A stretch of 64,000 bases of DNA from Pseudomonas sp. 21. GTDB lineage: Bacteria > Pseudomonadota > Gammaproteobacteria > Pseudomonadales > Pseudomonadaceae. Below are positions 16,851 to 26,031 of this stretch, in pieces. Within the stretch, counting starts at the first letter, position 1; each line of letters begins with the position of its first letter. Where the stretch lies: positions 285,235 to 349,234 of the forward strand of contig NZ_JYOA01000001.1 in NCBI RefSeq assembly GCF_000955805.1, read 5' to 3'. The position numbers and the translations under genes were made by a program. A model generated the notes under the pieces. The model saw nothing but the letters and a program-made list of their open reading frames with translations, did not search any database and was not told the DNA's origin.

Positions 16851-18680
16851 TCAGAAGTCGACCTTGGCGCTGACGCTGTAGAAGTCGCGGTCGTCGAGCG
16901 TGCTGTACTTGTTGTTGCCGAAGAAGCTGTTGTAGCCGAACTCCAGGCTGTAATCGTTCAGGTAGTTGAAGGCCAGCGAAAGGCCGGCGGCCATCTGCCC
17001 TTCCTGGAACGGACCGCCCGGATCGTAGGAGTAACCCTCCACGTCGTGACGGAAGTTCAGGCTGGGCAGCATGTTCACCCCCGGCAGCACGTCGCTGTAT
17101 TCCAGGCCGGCGCGCAGGCGGTAGCCCCAGGACCAGGGTGTGGTGAAGCCGTCGTCGGTGCAGTAGCGGTTGGTCACGCCACTGGCCGCGGTGTTGCACT
17201 TCGTGCCGTTGAGCGGCGCGCTGCGACCGAAGGCGGAGTTGCGCCCCAGGCGCTCGTCGCCGACATCGCCCACGTGCACCACGCCGGCTTCGCCGAGCAG
17301 GGTCAGGCGGGTGGCGCCGAGCACGTTGTCGATGATCTGGGTAGCCGAGGCGGTCATCTGCCACACCGGTTTGCGCTCCCAGCCGTCCAGGGTCTGGCCG
17401 GTGGTGGAGGCGTTGGCCGGCACGTCGGTGATCGACGAACTGCCGCCGGGGCCGGTGATCATCGCCACGTTCATGTCCGGGCCGTTGAACGCCACCGGCA
17501 TGTTCGGCCGGTAGCTCAGTTCCGCCGCCAGCGAGGTACCCCAGCCGGGCAGCGCGCCGTTGATGCTCAGGCCGTAGAGGTGGATGTTCTCCGGAAAAGC
17601 GGCGGCGTACACCGGGCCCTGTACGCGGCCGAGGGGGAAGTTGCCGGGCTTGCTGTTGTCCCGCGCGGTGAGTTGCAGGTACGGCAGGCGCGCGTGGTAG
17701 TTGACGTAGTAAAAGGCCGCCTCGGCGTCGTTCAGCGAGCTGATCAGGGTGCGCAGGGCGACGCCCCACTGCCCCTGGTCGGACGGGTCCTGGTCGTCGC
17801 CGTGGGCGGCATACAGGCCGCCGGCCTGCATCTGCGCATCGGTCTGCACCTGGCTCAGGTACAGCGGGCCGCAACCGGGCTGGATGGCGTCGCTGGTGGC
17901 GAAGAAGGTGCCGCAGCCGTCGAGCACGCTGGGCCGCCAGTTGTACTGGTAGAAGCCTTCCAGGTTGACCTTGTCGGTCAGGCCGAGGTTGAACGAGAGC
18001 ATCTCCACTGGCAGCTGGCCTTCCTTGATGTCCACGCCCGGCTTGTTGAAGGCGCTGTAGTCCAGCGGGTTGATCACGTTGATGCCGTTCTGGATCAGCA
18101 CCGCCTCGCCCCAGGACAGCACCTGCTTGCCGAGCTTGAGGTTCAGCGGGTGCTCGTCGACATCGAAGTCCTTCCACACGTAGGCGTCGAGGGTGTCGAA
18201 GCCGTGGTAGCGCGCCAGGGTCGGCCAGCCGCTGTCGTCGAAGTCCTTGAAGCGGCCGTCGCCGGTTTCGTAGGCGTGGTCGTACCAGTACTTGAAGCGG
18301 ATGAAGGCGCCCTGCCCGTCGCCCTCCAGGCTGAAGTCGGTAAGGCCCTTGAACATCTGCGAGATGGGGTCGCCCTTCTTGAAGTTCAGGCGGTTGTCGT
18401 CGGCACTCACGCTGGTGCCGTCGGCATTGTCGATGTGCTGGGCCTGGACGGCGTTGGCGTGGGTCATCAGGTGACGATCGGGGTCCTGCGCCGACCAGCT
18501 CGCCCCCAGGCTCAGGGTCGTCTTGGTGGACAGGCTCCAGTCTTCGTTCAGCTCAAAGGTGGTGGCCTGTGCGCCAAAGGCGCTGCTGACCGCCAGGGCA
18601 AGCAGTAGAGGTCTGGCAATGCAGTGCTGGCGCTGCCCCACGAAAGCGAGGGGGACAGGGGCCGGATGGATTCTTGTCAT
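16851..18680 (-). CDS. DUF1302 outer-membrane porin-like protein
   Basis: A 609-residue DUF1302 protein with a long signal sequence (LLLALAVSSAFGAQA near 28-42), then aromatic-rich alternating beta strands and a C-terminal YSVSAKVDF ending in Phe, as expected for outer-membrane beta-barrels. GKQVLSWGEAVLIQNGIN is a typical DUF1302 stretch. It is transcribed with the DUF1329 gene and lies 84 bp downstream of an AraC regulator in the same direction. ATG 18680 has GGAG six bases ahead. The transported compound is unknown. Confidence 0.87.
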   Translation of the reverse strand: MTRIHPAPVPLAFVGQRQHCIARPLLLALAVSSAFGAQATTFELNEDWSLSTKTTLSLGASWSAQDPDRHLMTHANAVQAQHIDNADGTSVSADDNRLNFKKGDPISQMFKGLTDFSLEGDGQGAFIRFKYWYDHAYETGDGRFKDFDDSGWPTLARYHGFDTLDAYVWKDFDVDEHPLNLKLGKQVLSWGEAVLIQNGINVINPLDYSAFNKPGVDIKEGQLPVEMLSFNLGLTDKVNLEGFYQYNWRPSVLDGCGTFFATSDAIQPGCGPLYLSQVQTDAQMQAGGLYAAHGDDQDPSDQGQWGVALRTLISSLNDAEAAFYYVNYHARLPYLQLTARDNSKPGNFPLGRVQGPVYAAAFPENIHLYGLSINGALPGWGTSLAAELSYRPNMPVAFNGPDMNVAMITGPGGSSSITDVPANASTTGQTLDGWERKPVWQMTASATQIIDNVLGATRLTLLGEAGVVHVGDVGDERLGRNSAFGRSAPLNGTKCNTAASGVTNRYCTDDGFTTPWSWGYRLRAGLEYSDVLPGVNMLPSLNFRHDVEGYSYDPGGPFQEGQMAAGLSLAFNYLNDYSLEFGYNSFFGNNKYSTLDDRDFYSVSAKVDF

Positions 18681-18764
18681 TATGGGCTCCGGAGGATGGG
18701 TACCGCCGGCCAACCATGAAGGGAGCGGGCTCGGCGGCCACAAGCCGGGCCCGACAAAATTCGA

Positions 18765-19610
18765 TCATGCCGGGCATTGGCCGAGGCGAAACTGCTTGGG
18801 CGTAACGCCGAAGCGCTTGCGGAAGGCGCGGATGAAGTTGCCGCTCTGCCGGTAGCCGATGCGCTCGGCGATACGCTCGATGGGCTGGTCGGAAGAGCGC
18901 AACCAGATGCGCGCCAGGCTCAGGCCGTCACCCTCCCCGTCCTTGCGGGCATCGCCCCATTGGCGTAGCAGGCTCTGGTAGAGGAACTCGTTGGCGCCCG
19001 CCAACGGCGTGGCCAGCAGCGCCGTGGGCAGCAGCAGGAACGGCGAAGGCGCCACCCGCCAGGGCACGCCCCACTCGCCGAGCGTCGATGTGCAGCGCTG
19101 TTGCGCGGCGATACCGGCCTCCCGGCACACCTGTGCCGCCGGCAGCCCGACACGCCGGGCAATGTTGCGGATCAGGGTCAGCACCGCGGCATCCAGGCCG
19201 AAGTGGTGCAGGTCGTCGCGCATCAGCTCCAGGGTCAGGCGGGTGACCTCGCCCTCCTCTTCCAGGCGCGCCTGCACGCAGTTGGTCACCGTGGGCAGGT
19301 GCTGGCAGAAGGCGGCGAGGCTGGTGCCCAGGTCAGGCGCGGAATCCAGCAGGATGTTCAGCCCCTGCAGGCAATGGGTGGCCATGCTGTTGAGCAGCTC
19401 GCAACCGAACTGCGGGTTGCCGCTGGCGCGCTCGCACTCACTCCACAGGCGTTCCACCTGGTCTGCCGGGATACGCGCGCGATGATCCGCCAGCTGCGCC
19501 TCGGCAATCCCTGCGCGCAGGCGCAGTTCTGCCGCGCACAACCCCAGGCGGGCGGCATGCAGGAGGATGGTGCTGGCGAAGGCGCTGGAGGCGAACAGCA
19601 AGGGCGACAT
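18765..19610 (-). CDS. AraC family regulator (arabinose-binding-type N-terminus)
   Basis: A 281-residue AraC/XylS regulator. The C-terminal double HTH has SSDQPIERIAERIGYRQSGNFIRAF and ends RFGVTPKQFR. The N-terminal about 180 residues resemble the AraC-binding domain found in OruR/ArgR-like and lipid-responsive regulators. It is divergent from the LysR gene at 19704 and directly upstream of the DUF1302-DUF1329 genes, so control of that pair is the simplest inference. Confidence 0.83.
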   Translation of the reverse strand: MSPLLFASSAFASTILLHAARLGLCAAELRLRAGIAEAQLADHRARIPADQVERLWSECERASGNPQFGCELLNSMATHCLQGLNILLDSAPDLGTSLAAFCQHLPTVTNCVQARLEEEGEVTRLTLELMRDDLHHFGLDAAVLTLIRNIARRVGLPAAQVCREAGIAAQQRCTSTLGEWGVPWRVAPSPFLLLPTALLATPLAGANEFLYQSLLRQWGDARKDGEGDGLSLARIWLRSSDQPIERIAERIGYRQSGNFIRAFRKRFGVTPKQFRLGQCPA

Positions 19611-19703
19611 GGGATGGGTCCGGTTCGGCAGGCGGTTTACTAGACCAGCTGACTCTGCTATCCATCAAATTCATTCGACTCAACCCTTTTATGCGCAGGA
19701 CGC

Positions 19704-20645
19704 ATGATGGAACTCAGACAGCTCCGCCACCTGGCCGCCCTTGCCGACTTCCAGAATTACCAGCGCGCCGCCGACGCCATTGGCCTCAGCCAGTCGGCGC
19801 TGAGTCGCAGCATCCAGTCCCTGGAGCGCGACCTTGACTGCCTGCTGGTGGACCGCCAGAGCCGCGACTTCCGCCTGACCGGCCAGGGCGAACTGGTGCT
19901 GCAGCACGCGCGGCGCCTGCTGGCCGGCACCCGTTCGCTGCGCAACGAACTGCAACAGTACAACGGCCTCGACGCCGGTGAGCTGCGCTTCGGCTGCGGC
20001 CCTTATCCCGCGCAACTGCTGGTGCCCGAGGCGATGGCCGATTTCATCCGTGCCCACCCGGCGATCGATGTCGGCTTCCTGATGGGCGACTGGGAACAGA
20101 TGGCGCAGTTGCTCAGGGAAGAACAGGTGGAATTCTTCGTCGGCGACGCCCGCGAGTTCGCCGGCGACCCCGAGTACCAGGTGCGCTGGATGGAGTTCCG
20201 CCCCGGCCGCTTCTTCTGCCGCGCCGGCCATCCGCTGGCCGGCGCGGAGCCGCTGAAGCTGGCCGATCTGCTCGACTACCCGCGCGTCGGCACGCGCATT
20301 CCGCCGCCGCTGCGCAAGGTGCTGGCCGAGGTGATCGGCGAGCGCGACTTCCACATGAACATCGAGTGCGCGCAGTTCGCGGCGATCCTGCACATCGTCG
20401 CGCGCTCCGATGCAGTCGGCCTGGCCGCCGTGGAGGCGCTGCACGACCCGGTGCAGCGCGGCGAAGTGGCCCTGCTGCAGATCACCGACATTCCCCAGGA
20501 CCGCCCCGAGCTGCGCCTGCACTACGGCATCGTCAGCCGCGCCGGTTTCAGCCTGTCGCCGGCCGCACAGGCGATGGTCGAGGCGATCTTCGCGGCGGAC
20601 CAGCGCCTGCCGCGCGGGCTTGTCGGTGCCGGGCGCAATGCGTAA
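19704..20645 (+). CDS. LysR family transcriptional regulator
   Basis: A 313-residue LysR regulator: N-terminal wHTH at about 1-60 (RAADAIGLSQSALSRSIQSLERDL) and a LysR substrate-binding domain at about 88-300 (GELRFGCGPYPAQLLVP). Two ATGs are adjacent (19704, 19707); AGGAC lies a few bases ahead. It is divergent from the AraC gene across a 93-bp gap and followed 36 bp later by another AraC gene. Its target and effector are unknown. Confidence 0.87.
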   Translation: MMELRQLRHLAALADFQNYQRAADAIGLSQSALSRSIQSLERDLDCLLVDRQSRDFRLTGQGELVLQHARRLLAGTRSLRNELQQYNGLDAGELRFGCGPYPAQLLVPEAMADFIRAHPAIDVGFLMGDWEQMAQLLREEQVEFFVGDAREFAGDPEYQVRWMEFRPGRFFCRAGHPLAGAEPLKLADLLDYPRVGTRIPPPLRKVLAEVIGERDFHMNIECAQFAAILHIVARSDAVGLAAVEALHDPVQRGEVALLQITDIPQDRPELRLHYGIVSRAGFSLSPAAQAMVEAIFAADQRLPRGLVGAGRNA

Positions 20646-20681
20646 GGTCGTCCCGCCCGCCTCACCGAGTCCTCTCACGCA

Positions 20682-21722
20682 ATGAGCCCAGCTTCCGCCC
20701 CTCCGTCCAACGCCTTCTACGCGCCGACGCTACTGCCGGCCATGGAGGAGTTGCTCGCCCGCGGTGTCGCCGCCACGGAGCTGGAGGCCTGCATGCGCCG
20801 GACGCTGCTGGAGCTGCGTACGCCGCTGGTACGCGTGCCGCTGTTTCTCTCCCGGCGCTTCTGGGACCTCGCCGAACATGCCAGTGGCGACGCCGCCATC
20901 GGCCTGCTGGCGGGCAGGCGCTTCGTGTCGACCCTGACCAACGGCCTGACCTACCTGTTCGATGTGGCGCCGACCCTGGAAGCGGCCTGCACCTACTTCG
21001 CCCGGTACTTCCCCTACTTCAACGGCTCGCTGCACATCGAACTGCGCACCGAAGGTGACAGCGTCGCCCTGGTTCTCTCCGAATGCGGCGCGCTGCTGTC
21101 CGGCCGGCAGAGCCGCGAGTACACCCTGGTCGGCATCTTAAGCCTGCTGCGGCGCAAGCTGCTGGCCAGCGGCATTGCCCAGGACCCGCTGCTCGGCATC
21201 CAGTTACCCGGCCACGCGCCGGCGAACGCCGAACGCTATGAGCAAACACTGCGCGCGCCCTTGCACTGGCGCAGCGATGCGTCGGAGATGGTGCTGCAAC
21301 TGCAGCCAGCGCTGTTCCGCCACCCGCTCTCTCCCGCCAACCCCGAGCTGGAAGCCACCCTGGTCGGCATCGTCGAGCAGGCGCTCGGGCAGACCCAGCG
21401 AACCCTGCTGGACGAAGCCGCCGACCATATCGCCGCCACCCTGGCAGAAGGCGCGAGTTTCCAGTCCTTCTGCAGGACGCGTCACCTGACCGAGCGCACT
21501 GCCGCACGGCGGCTGCTCAGCCAAGGCTGGCGCTACAGCGAGCTGCTTGACGAGCAGCGCCGCTACAGGGCGCTCGATCTGCTGGACGATGCGGCGCTGT
21601 CGCTCGCGCAGATCACCGACCTGCTCGGCTACGGTGACCTGCAGAGTTTCTCCCGGGCCTTCGGCCGCTGGTACGACAGCAGTCCGGGAGCCTGGCGCGA
21701 GGCGCGGTTGCGCAAAGGCTGA
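20682..21722 (+). CDS. AraC family regulator
   Basis: A 346-residue AraC-type regulator with an AraC-binding-like N-terminal domain and a C-terminal HTH (DAALSLAQITDLLGYGDLQS ... FSRAFGRWYDSSPGAWR). It follows the LysR gene with 36 bp between them and may be co-transcribed. The architecture resembles the regulator at 18765, though the two are not close. A perfect hairpin follows its stop. The target is unknown. Confidence 0.84.
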   Translation: MSPASAPPSNAFYAPTLLPAMEELLARGVAATELEACMRRTLLELRTPLVRVPLFLSRRFWDLAEHASGDAAIGLLAGRRFVSTLTNGLTYLFDVAPTLEAACTYFARYFPYFNGSLHIELRTEGDSVALVLSECGALLSGRQSREYTLVGILSLLRRKLLASGIAQDPLLGIQLPGHAPANAERYEQTLRAPLHWRSDASEMVLQLQPALFRHPLSPANPELEATLVGIVEQALGQTQRTLLDEAADHIAATLAEGASFQSFCRTRHLTERTAARRLLSQGWRYSELLDEQRRYRALDLLDDAALSLAQITDLLGYGDLQSFSRAFGRWYDSSPGAWREARLRKG

Positions 21723-21730
21723 GCGCGGCC

Positions 21731-21754
21731 CGCCCCGCCACGATCGGCGGGGCG
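21731..21754. terminator. Bidirectional hairpin between convergent genes
   Basis: Perfect 9-bp stem CGCCCCGCC/GGCGGGGCG around a 6-nt loop, placed between the stops of the convergent AraC and CDF genes. No U-tract is seen; position and symmetry support a shared terminator. Confidence 0.6.
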
Positions 21755-21762
21755 TAATCCGC

Positions 21763-22689
21763 TCAGCGGGTCCAGAGCGGATCGGTGGTGAAGGCGATGG
21801 TCAACCAGCGGTTGGGGCCTTCGCCGCCGATGGCCTCGCCGATCTCGTCGCGCAGCTTGTCCCATTCGGCGAGCGTCTGCGCCGGCCAGTTCGGCGGGAC
21901 GATGAAGTACAGCTCGATCTGCTGCGCGCGCCCGACCTTGGCGACGTAGGCCTGGTACGCCACGAAGCCGTGCTGCGAAACGGTGGCCGCCGCCACCTCG
22001 TCGACGTGCTCCTTGAGCTCCGGCGGGGTGACCAGGAGGATGTCCTTGAAGGCCTGGCGGATGGTCAGGAAGGGAATCGGCAGGATCACCAGACAGATCA
22101 GCGCCAGCACCGCGGGGTCGACATACGGACCGATGTGCGCATAGCCGCTCACGGTGGCGACGTCGCCCACCAGGAAGGCGATCAGCAAGGCCAGGGAAAT
22201 GCTGCCGGACATCACCCAGGACTTCGCGTCGAGGGCGACGAAGTCCGAGCCGATGCGCTTGTTGGCGCGGAACTGCACCGCCGCCAGGGCGAAACAGACC
22301 AGCGTGGCGACCGCTGCATAGAGAATGGCGAAGCCGAACTCCAGCGCATGACCGCCCGTGAGCAGCCGGCCGATGGCGTTGATCAGCGCGTACAGTGTGA
22401 CGCCCGACAGCAGCGTGCCGTTGAGTGCCAGCACCATGGGTTCCAGATGCCAGAAGCCCATGTTGAACCGCTCGGCCAGGCGCCGGCTGGCGTCGCCCTC
22501 GGTGGTATGGCGGCGGATCAGGGTGGCCACCATCAGTGCGAGGCCGCTCATGCTGGCATCGGCCAGGGAATAGACGCCGTCGAAGACGATGGAAAAGGAT
22601 CCCGAAAGCAGGCCGACGATGATCCCGAAACCGGCCAGCAGGACGGTGACGATGATGGAAAGCCGCAGGATGCCCTGTTCTGTTTTCAT
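21763..22689 (-). CDS. Cation diffusion facilitator family transporter
   Basis: A 308-residue inner-membrane protein with about six spans in the first 215 residues and a soluble C-terminal domain, the CDF layout. TM2 carries SIVFDGVYSLADASMSG, matching the CDF D-x3-5-D metal site, and TM5 has FVALDAKSWVMSGS. The usual His of the Zn site is not evident, so the metal (Zn, Co, Fe or Mn) cannot be assigned. ATG 22689 has GAGGAG nine bases upstream. It is convergent with the AraC gene. Confidence 0.82.
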   Translation of the reverse strand: MKTEQGILRLSIIVTVLLAGFGIIVGLLSGSFSIVFDGVYSLADASMSGLALMVATLIRRHTTEGDASRRLAERFNMGFWHLEPMVLALNGTLLSGVTLYALINAIGRLLTGGHALEFGFAILYAAVATLVCFALAAVQFRANKRIGSDFVALDAKSWVMSGSISLALLIAFLVGDVATVSGYAHIGPYVDPAVLALICLVILPIPFLTIRQAFKDILLVTPPELKEHVDEVAAATVSQHGFVAYQAYVAKVGRAQQIELYFIVPPNWPAQTLAEWDKLRDEIGEAIGGEGPNRWLTIAFTTDPLWTR

Positions 22690-23070
22690 GACTGGCGTGC
22701 TCCTCGCGCCTTGAGTGATTGCGTCGCCGGCAACAGGCCCTGAGGGCACTGGCGGTTTCGCTGGGGGGCGCGACTATATGCCAGCGTCGGCACCAAGGCT
22801 ATTGGCGGCCGGGCAAAGTCGCTATGCACTTTCGCAAGGACGCGGGCGGCGGGAACCAGGCCTTGGCCGACTGAGTCCCCGGCGGCTCGGCCAATGCCTT
22901 CGCGGCCCTTGACTGCATAAGCTGCGCGCAACCGGCTGCTGTCGTGAATCATCGGCAAGCGTGTCGGCGAGGGTTGCTCCAGGAACCGCAGCAACGCTCA
23001 CCACGAACGGCCGCCCAGTTCGTTTCAAGTACCTGTCGCCGTACAAAGAATCGCCGCACAAGGAAGTGTC
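22690..23070. other. Intergenic region without recognisable gene
   Basis: About 380 bp between the divergently oriented CDF and small membrane-protein genes. Short open frames exist on both strands but have no recognisable domains or convincing Shine-Dalgarno. The only structure noted is a small hairpin GTTGCT...AGCAAC near 22973. It must contain promoters for both flanking genes. Confidence 0.5.
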
Positions 23071-23496
23071 ATGCGTACTGTAAATCTCGTGGTCATGCTT
23101 GCAGTGGCAGTCATCAGCGCACTGCTGGGCGCGATAAACCTGCTCATCGGGGTCCGCACCAACCACCTGCCGTTGATGGCGGGGCTACTGGGCCTGCTCC
23201 TGATATCCCTCGCTTACGCCCTCCTCCTGATGAACCACGCGGCGAAGGGTTTGCGCGGGCAGCTGCTGATTCTTCTGCTGTACATGGTCAGCGCCGTCGC
23301 CGGGTTCACCGCGTGCGGCAGTCTCGGCCTGGTCCCCTACACCATGCAGAGCAAGACGATGAGCCTCCTCCCGGCGCTGAACTATGTCTGGCGCGCCGTG
23401 TTGATCTGTGGGTTACCCGCCGCAGGTTCCTATGCGCTGGCCGTCTCCCTCCTGCGGCGGCGGAGCGCCGCCCTCCGCCCTATCCCTGACCGGTAG
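23071..23496 (+). CDS. Small four-span membrane protein, unknown function
   Basis: A 141-residue hydrophobic protein with about four predicted membrane segments (near 5-27, 34-54, 64-87 and 100-127) and a basic C-terminus (LLRRRSAALRPIPDR). AAGGAAG precedes ATG 23071, supporting real translation. I do not recognise the family. It is convergent with the DHA2 pump gene and separated from it by a hairpin that overlaps the pump stop. Confidence 0.65.
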   Translation: MRTVNLVVMLAVAVISALLGAINLLIGVRTNHLPLMAGLLGLLLISLAYALLLMNHAAKGLRGQLLILLLYMVSAVAGFTACGSLGLVPYTMQSKTMSLLPALNYVWRAVLICGLPAAGSYALAVSLLRRRSAALRPIPDR

Positions 23497-23502
23497 CCAG
23501 CA

Positions 23503-23524
23503 GCACGGCCCGGTCAGGCCGTGC
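23503..23524. terminator. Bidirectional hairpin
   Basis: Perfect 8-bp stem GCACGGCC/GGCCGTGC around CGGTCA between two convergent genes, overlapping the last codons of the efflux pump. Likely a shared terminator. Confidence 0.55.
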
Positions 23525-25040
23525 GCAGCGGCACTTCCCGCAGCAGCCACGACAGCGCGAAGGCCACGCCGCTGACCAGGCACGCCACCAGGAAAACCCA
23601 GTGCATCGCCCCGGAGAAAGCCCCCAGGTAGAGCTGCTGCAGGGCCACCGGCAAGGCATGCACATCGGCCGGCGACAGGTTGGCCGCGGAGCCGGAGCCA
23701 GCCGGGAAGCTGCTCGCGAGCCGGCTCGTCAGTTCGTGTGTAAACAGCGCGCCGAATACCGAGACGCCAATGGAGCCGCCGATTGAGCGGAACAAGGTGG
23801 CGCCCGAGGTGGCCACGCCCATGTGGCGGAACTCGACGCTGTTCTGCACCGCCAGGATCAGCACCTGCATGACCATGCCCAACCCGGCGCCCAGCAAGGC
23901 CATGTAGAGGTTCAGCTGGAGCATGGACGATTGCAGGTCGAGACGACTGAGCAGCCCCAGGGCGACGACCTGCAGCAGGGTGCCGAGGATCGGGAATACC
24001 CGGTAGCGCCCCCAGCGGCTGATCAGCCGGCCGGTGATCGCCGAGACCACCAGCATCGCGCCCATCAGCGGCAGCATCTGCAGGCCCGCGCTGGTCGGCG
24101 TGGCGTCCTTGACCACCTGCATGTAGAGCGGCAGGAAAGTCACCGAGCCGAACAGCGAAACACCGACGGTGAAGCCGATCAGCCCCGCCAGCACGAAGGT
24201 GCGGTGGCGGAACAGGTGCAGCGGCATGATCGGTTCGGCGGCGATGCGCTGCTCGTGGACGAAGCCGACCAGCCCGACGACGGCGAAGAGCGCCAGGACC
24301 ATGATGTCGACCGAGGTCCATTTCAGAGTGCTGCCGCCCAGGCTGGTGATCAGCACCAGCGAGGCCAGCGCCAGGGTCAGGAAGAAGGCGCCGAAGTAGT
24401 CGATGACGTGCTTCACCCGCGCCACATGGGGGCGGAACGCGCTGCCGATCACCAGCAGGGCGAGCAGTCCCAGCGGCAGGTTGATGTAGAAGATCCAGCG
24501 CCAGGACAACTGCTCGACCAGGAAGCCACCCACCAGTGGGCCGACCACGGTGGCGAGGCCGAACACACCACCGAACAGCCCCTGGTAGCGACCGCGCTCG
24601 GCCGGCGGGATGACGTCGCCGATGGCCGCCATCGCCACCACCATCAGACCTCCCCCGCCCAGGCCCTGGAGCGCGCGCAGGAGGATCAGCTGGGTCATGT
24701 TCTGCGCCAGGCCGCAGAGCGCCGAACCCGCCAGGAACAGCACGATGGCGGTCTGCAGCACCAGCTTGCGGCCATACAGGTCGCCGAACTTGCCATACAG
24801 CGGCACCACGACGGTGGACGCCAGCAGGTAGGCGGTCACCACCCAGGACAGCAGGTGCAGGCCGCCCAGTTCGCCGACGATGGTGGGCAAGGCAGTGGAC
24901 ACGATGGTCTGGTCCAGCGCCGCGAGAAACATCACCAGCAGCAAGGCCGCCAGCAACAAGGGAATGGAGGGTTGTGCATCCCCGGCGTCGGCTGCGGGAT
25001 TCGCGTGGCTGGCCAGGGTTTGATCGGAAGCCGGTTGCAT
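23514..25040 (-). CDS. MFS multidrug efflux transporter, DHA2 (14-span) family
   Basis: A 508-residue drug:H+ antiporter. Seen: motif D1-like LDQTIVSTALPTI near 42-54, motif A GKFGDLYGRKLV between TM2 and TM3, motif C-like GVFGLATVVGPLVGG in TM5, and about 14 hydrophobic spans. The length fits EmrB/QacA-type pumps. It lies 49 bp downstream of a TetR gene in the same direction, so the pair is probably an autoregulated operon. The substrates cannot be inferred. Confidence 0.9.
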   Translation of the reverse strand: MQPASDQTLASHANPAADAGDAQPSIPLLLAALLLVMFLAALDQTIVSTALPTIVGELGGLHLLSWVVTAYLLASTVVVPLYGKFGDLYGRKLVLQTAIVLFLAGSALCGLAQNMTQLILLRALQGLGGGGLMVVAMAAIGDVIPPAERGRYQGLFGGVFGLATVVGPLVGGFLVEQLSWRWIFYINLPLGLLALLVIGSAFRPHVARVKHVIDYFGAFFLTLALASLVLITSLGGSTLKWTSVDIMVLALFAVVGLVGFVHEQRIAAEPIMPLHLFRHRTFVLAGLIGFTVGVSLFGSVTFLPLYMQVVKDATPTSAGLQMLPLMGAMLVVSAITGRLISRWGRYRVFPILGTLLQVVALGLLSRLDLQSSMLQLNLYMALLGAGLGMVMQVLILAVQNSVEFRHMGVATSGATLFRSIGGSIGVSVFGALFTHELTSRLASSFPAGSGSAANLSPADVHALPVALQQLYLGAFSGAMHWVFLVACLVSGVAFALSWLLREVPLRTA

Positions 25041-25089
25041 GGGGCTGACCTGAAGAGAGGAAATGTCGTTGAACAGAAATACAGCGGGC

Positions 25090-25755
25090 TCAGGAGTCCG
25101 CCGCTGCGGCCCGCAGTTGGTACTGCCGGCCCACCTCCCGCAGGCCGGCCAGCGTGAAGCTGTACAGCTGCGCGGTGACCACTTCACCGGGCATGTCGAG
25201 GATGTCGCGCAGGGCGCCTTGCCCGCCGCGCGGGCCGATCAGCAGCATCGCCCAAGGCGCGGTCACGCTGAGGATGCAGGGCACCAGCGAGGGATCGTCT
25301 GCCGGTATCCCGGTGATTTCGCTGAACAGCTGCTTGAGCAGCGTCAGCTTCAGCGCCTTCTGCGGATGCAGCACCTCCTGGCCGTGGCTGCTGGGCGCCA
25401 GGGCTTCGGCGGCGAGCACGCGCAGATGCCAGCTCTCCCGTCCGCGCGACGCCTTGCGTACCACCAGCTCGGTCAACGCGAGCAGCTTGTCCGGCGCCGG
25501 TTGCTCGGCCTGGATGATCCGCTGCAGGTCGGCAATATCGAGAAAGCGCCGCCGGGCTTCCCCCAGCACCGCCTGGTAAAGGCCGTTGCGGCTGCCGAAG
25601 TGGTAGTTGATCGAGGCCAGGTCCACTTCCGCCTTCGCTGCCACCGCCTTGTTGCTGGTCTCGGCGAAGCCGAGGGTCGCAAGTAGCTCGCCAGCGGCTT
25701 CGAGGATGCGGATACGGGTCGCTTCGCCGTCTTTACGGGATTCGCGGGAGGCCAT
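25090..25755 (-). CDS. TetR family repressor of the adjacent efflux pump
   Basis: A 221-residue TetR regulator. The HTH is about 15-65 (TRIRILEAAGELLATLGFAE, then AEVDLASINYHFGSRNGLY), followed by a divergent ligand-binding domain resembling the CerR/YbiH group with a C-terminal DUF1956-like region. ATG 25755 has AGGAA at good spacing; an in-frame TTG lies 18 bp further upstream. The AT-rich palindrome about 50 bp upstream is a likely operator. Confidence 0.87.
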   Translation of the reverse strand: MASRESRKDGEATRIRILEAAGELLATLGFAETSNKAVAAKAEVDLASINYHFGSRNGLYQAVLGEARRRFLDIADLQRIIQAEQPAPDKLLALTELVVRKASRGRESWHLRVLAAEALAPSSHGQEVLHPQKALKLTLLKQLFSEITGIPADDPSLVPCILSVTAPWAMLLIGPRGGQGALRDILDMPGEVVTAQLYSFTLAGLREVGRQYQLRAAAADS

Positions 25756-25806
25756 GGCTTTTCCTGGGCGCAAGAACGATGTCGATCAGACTGACGCAGG
25801 CAAACT

Positions 25807-25827
25807 CTAAATTCAATTTAAATTTAG
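25807..25827. promoter_or_regulatory. Palindromic candidate TetR operator
   Basis: CTAAATT-N7-AATTTAG, a perfect 7-bp inverted repeat in an AT-rich island about 50 bp upstream of the TetR start. The size and symmetry fit a TetR dimer site overlapping the promoter of the tetR-pump operon. Confidence 0.55.
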
Positions 25828-26031
25828 TATTCACGACGAACTGCGCCCCGGCGACGGCTTCGGAATCAGTTATCTCGGCCCTCGGAAACGCATTGCGCAG
25901 AGCATCTGCCGGCTGCGGATTCCACCTTTGCCGACGAAAACAGAGACGATTTGTGCTGATACAGGTGAACCCGAGGGCTGTATGGAATAACCTTGCACCA
26001 CGCAATCAACCTCGAAGCTGTGAATTGAACG

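Noticed and set aside
16840-18177. Long minus-strand frame continuous with the DUF1329 gene
   Set aside because: It lies entirely within the DUF1302 gene in another frame, has low-complexity Arg/Gln/Ala composition, and the DUF1329 signal peptide starts cleanly at 16839.
22686-22994. 102-codon minus-strand frame between the CDF and small membrane-protein genes
   Set aside because: No recognisable domain, overlaps the CDF start region, no convincing Shine-Dalgarno.
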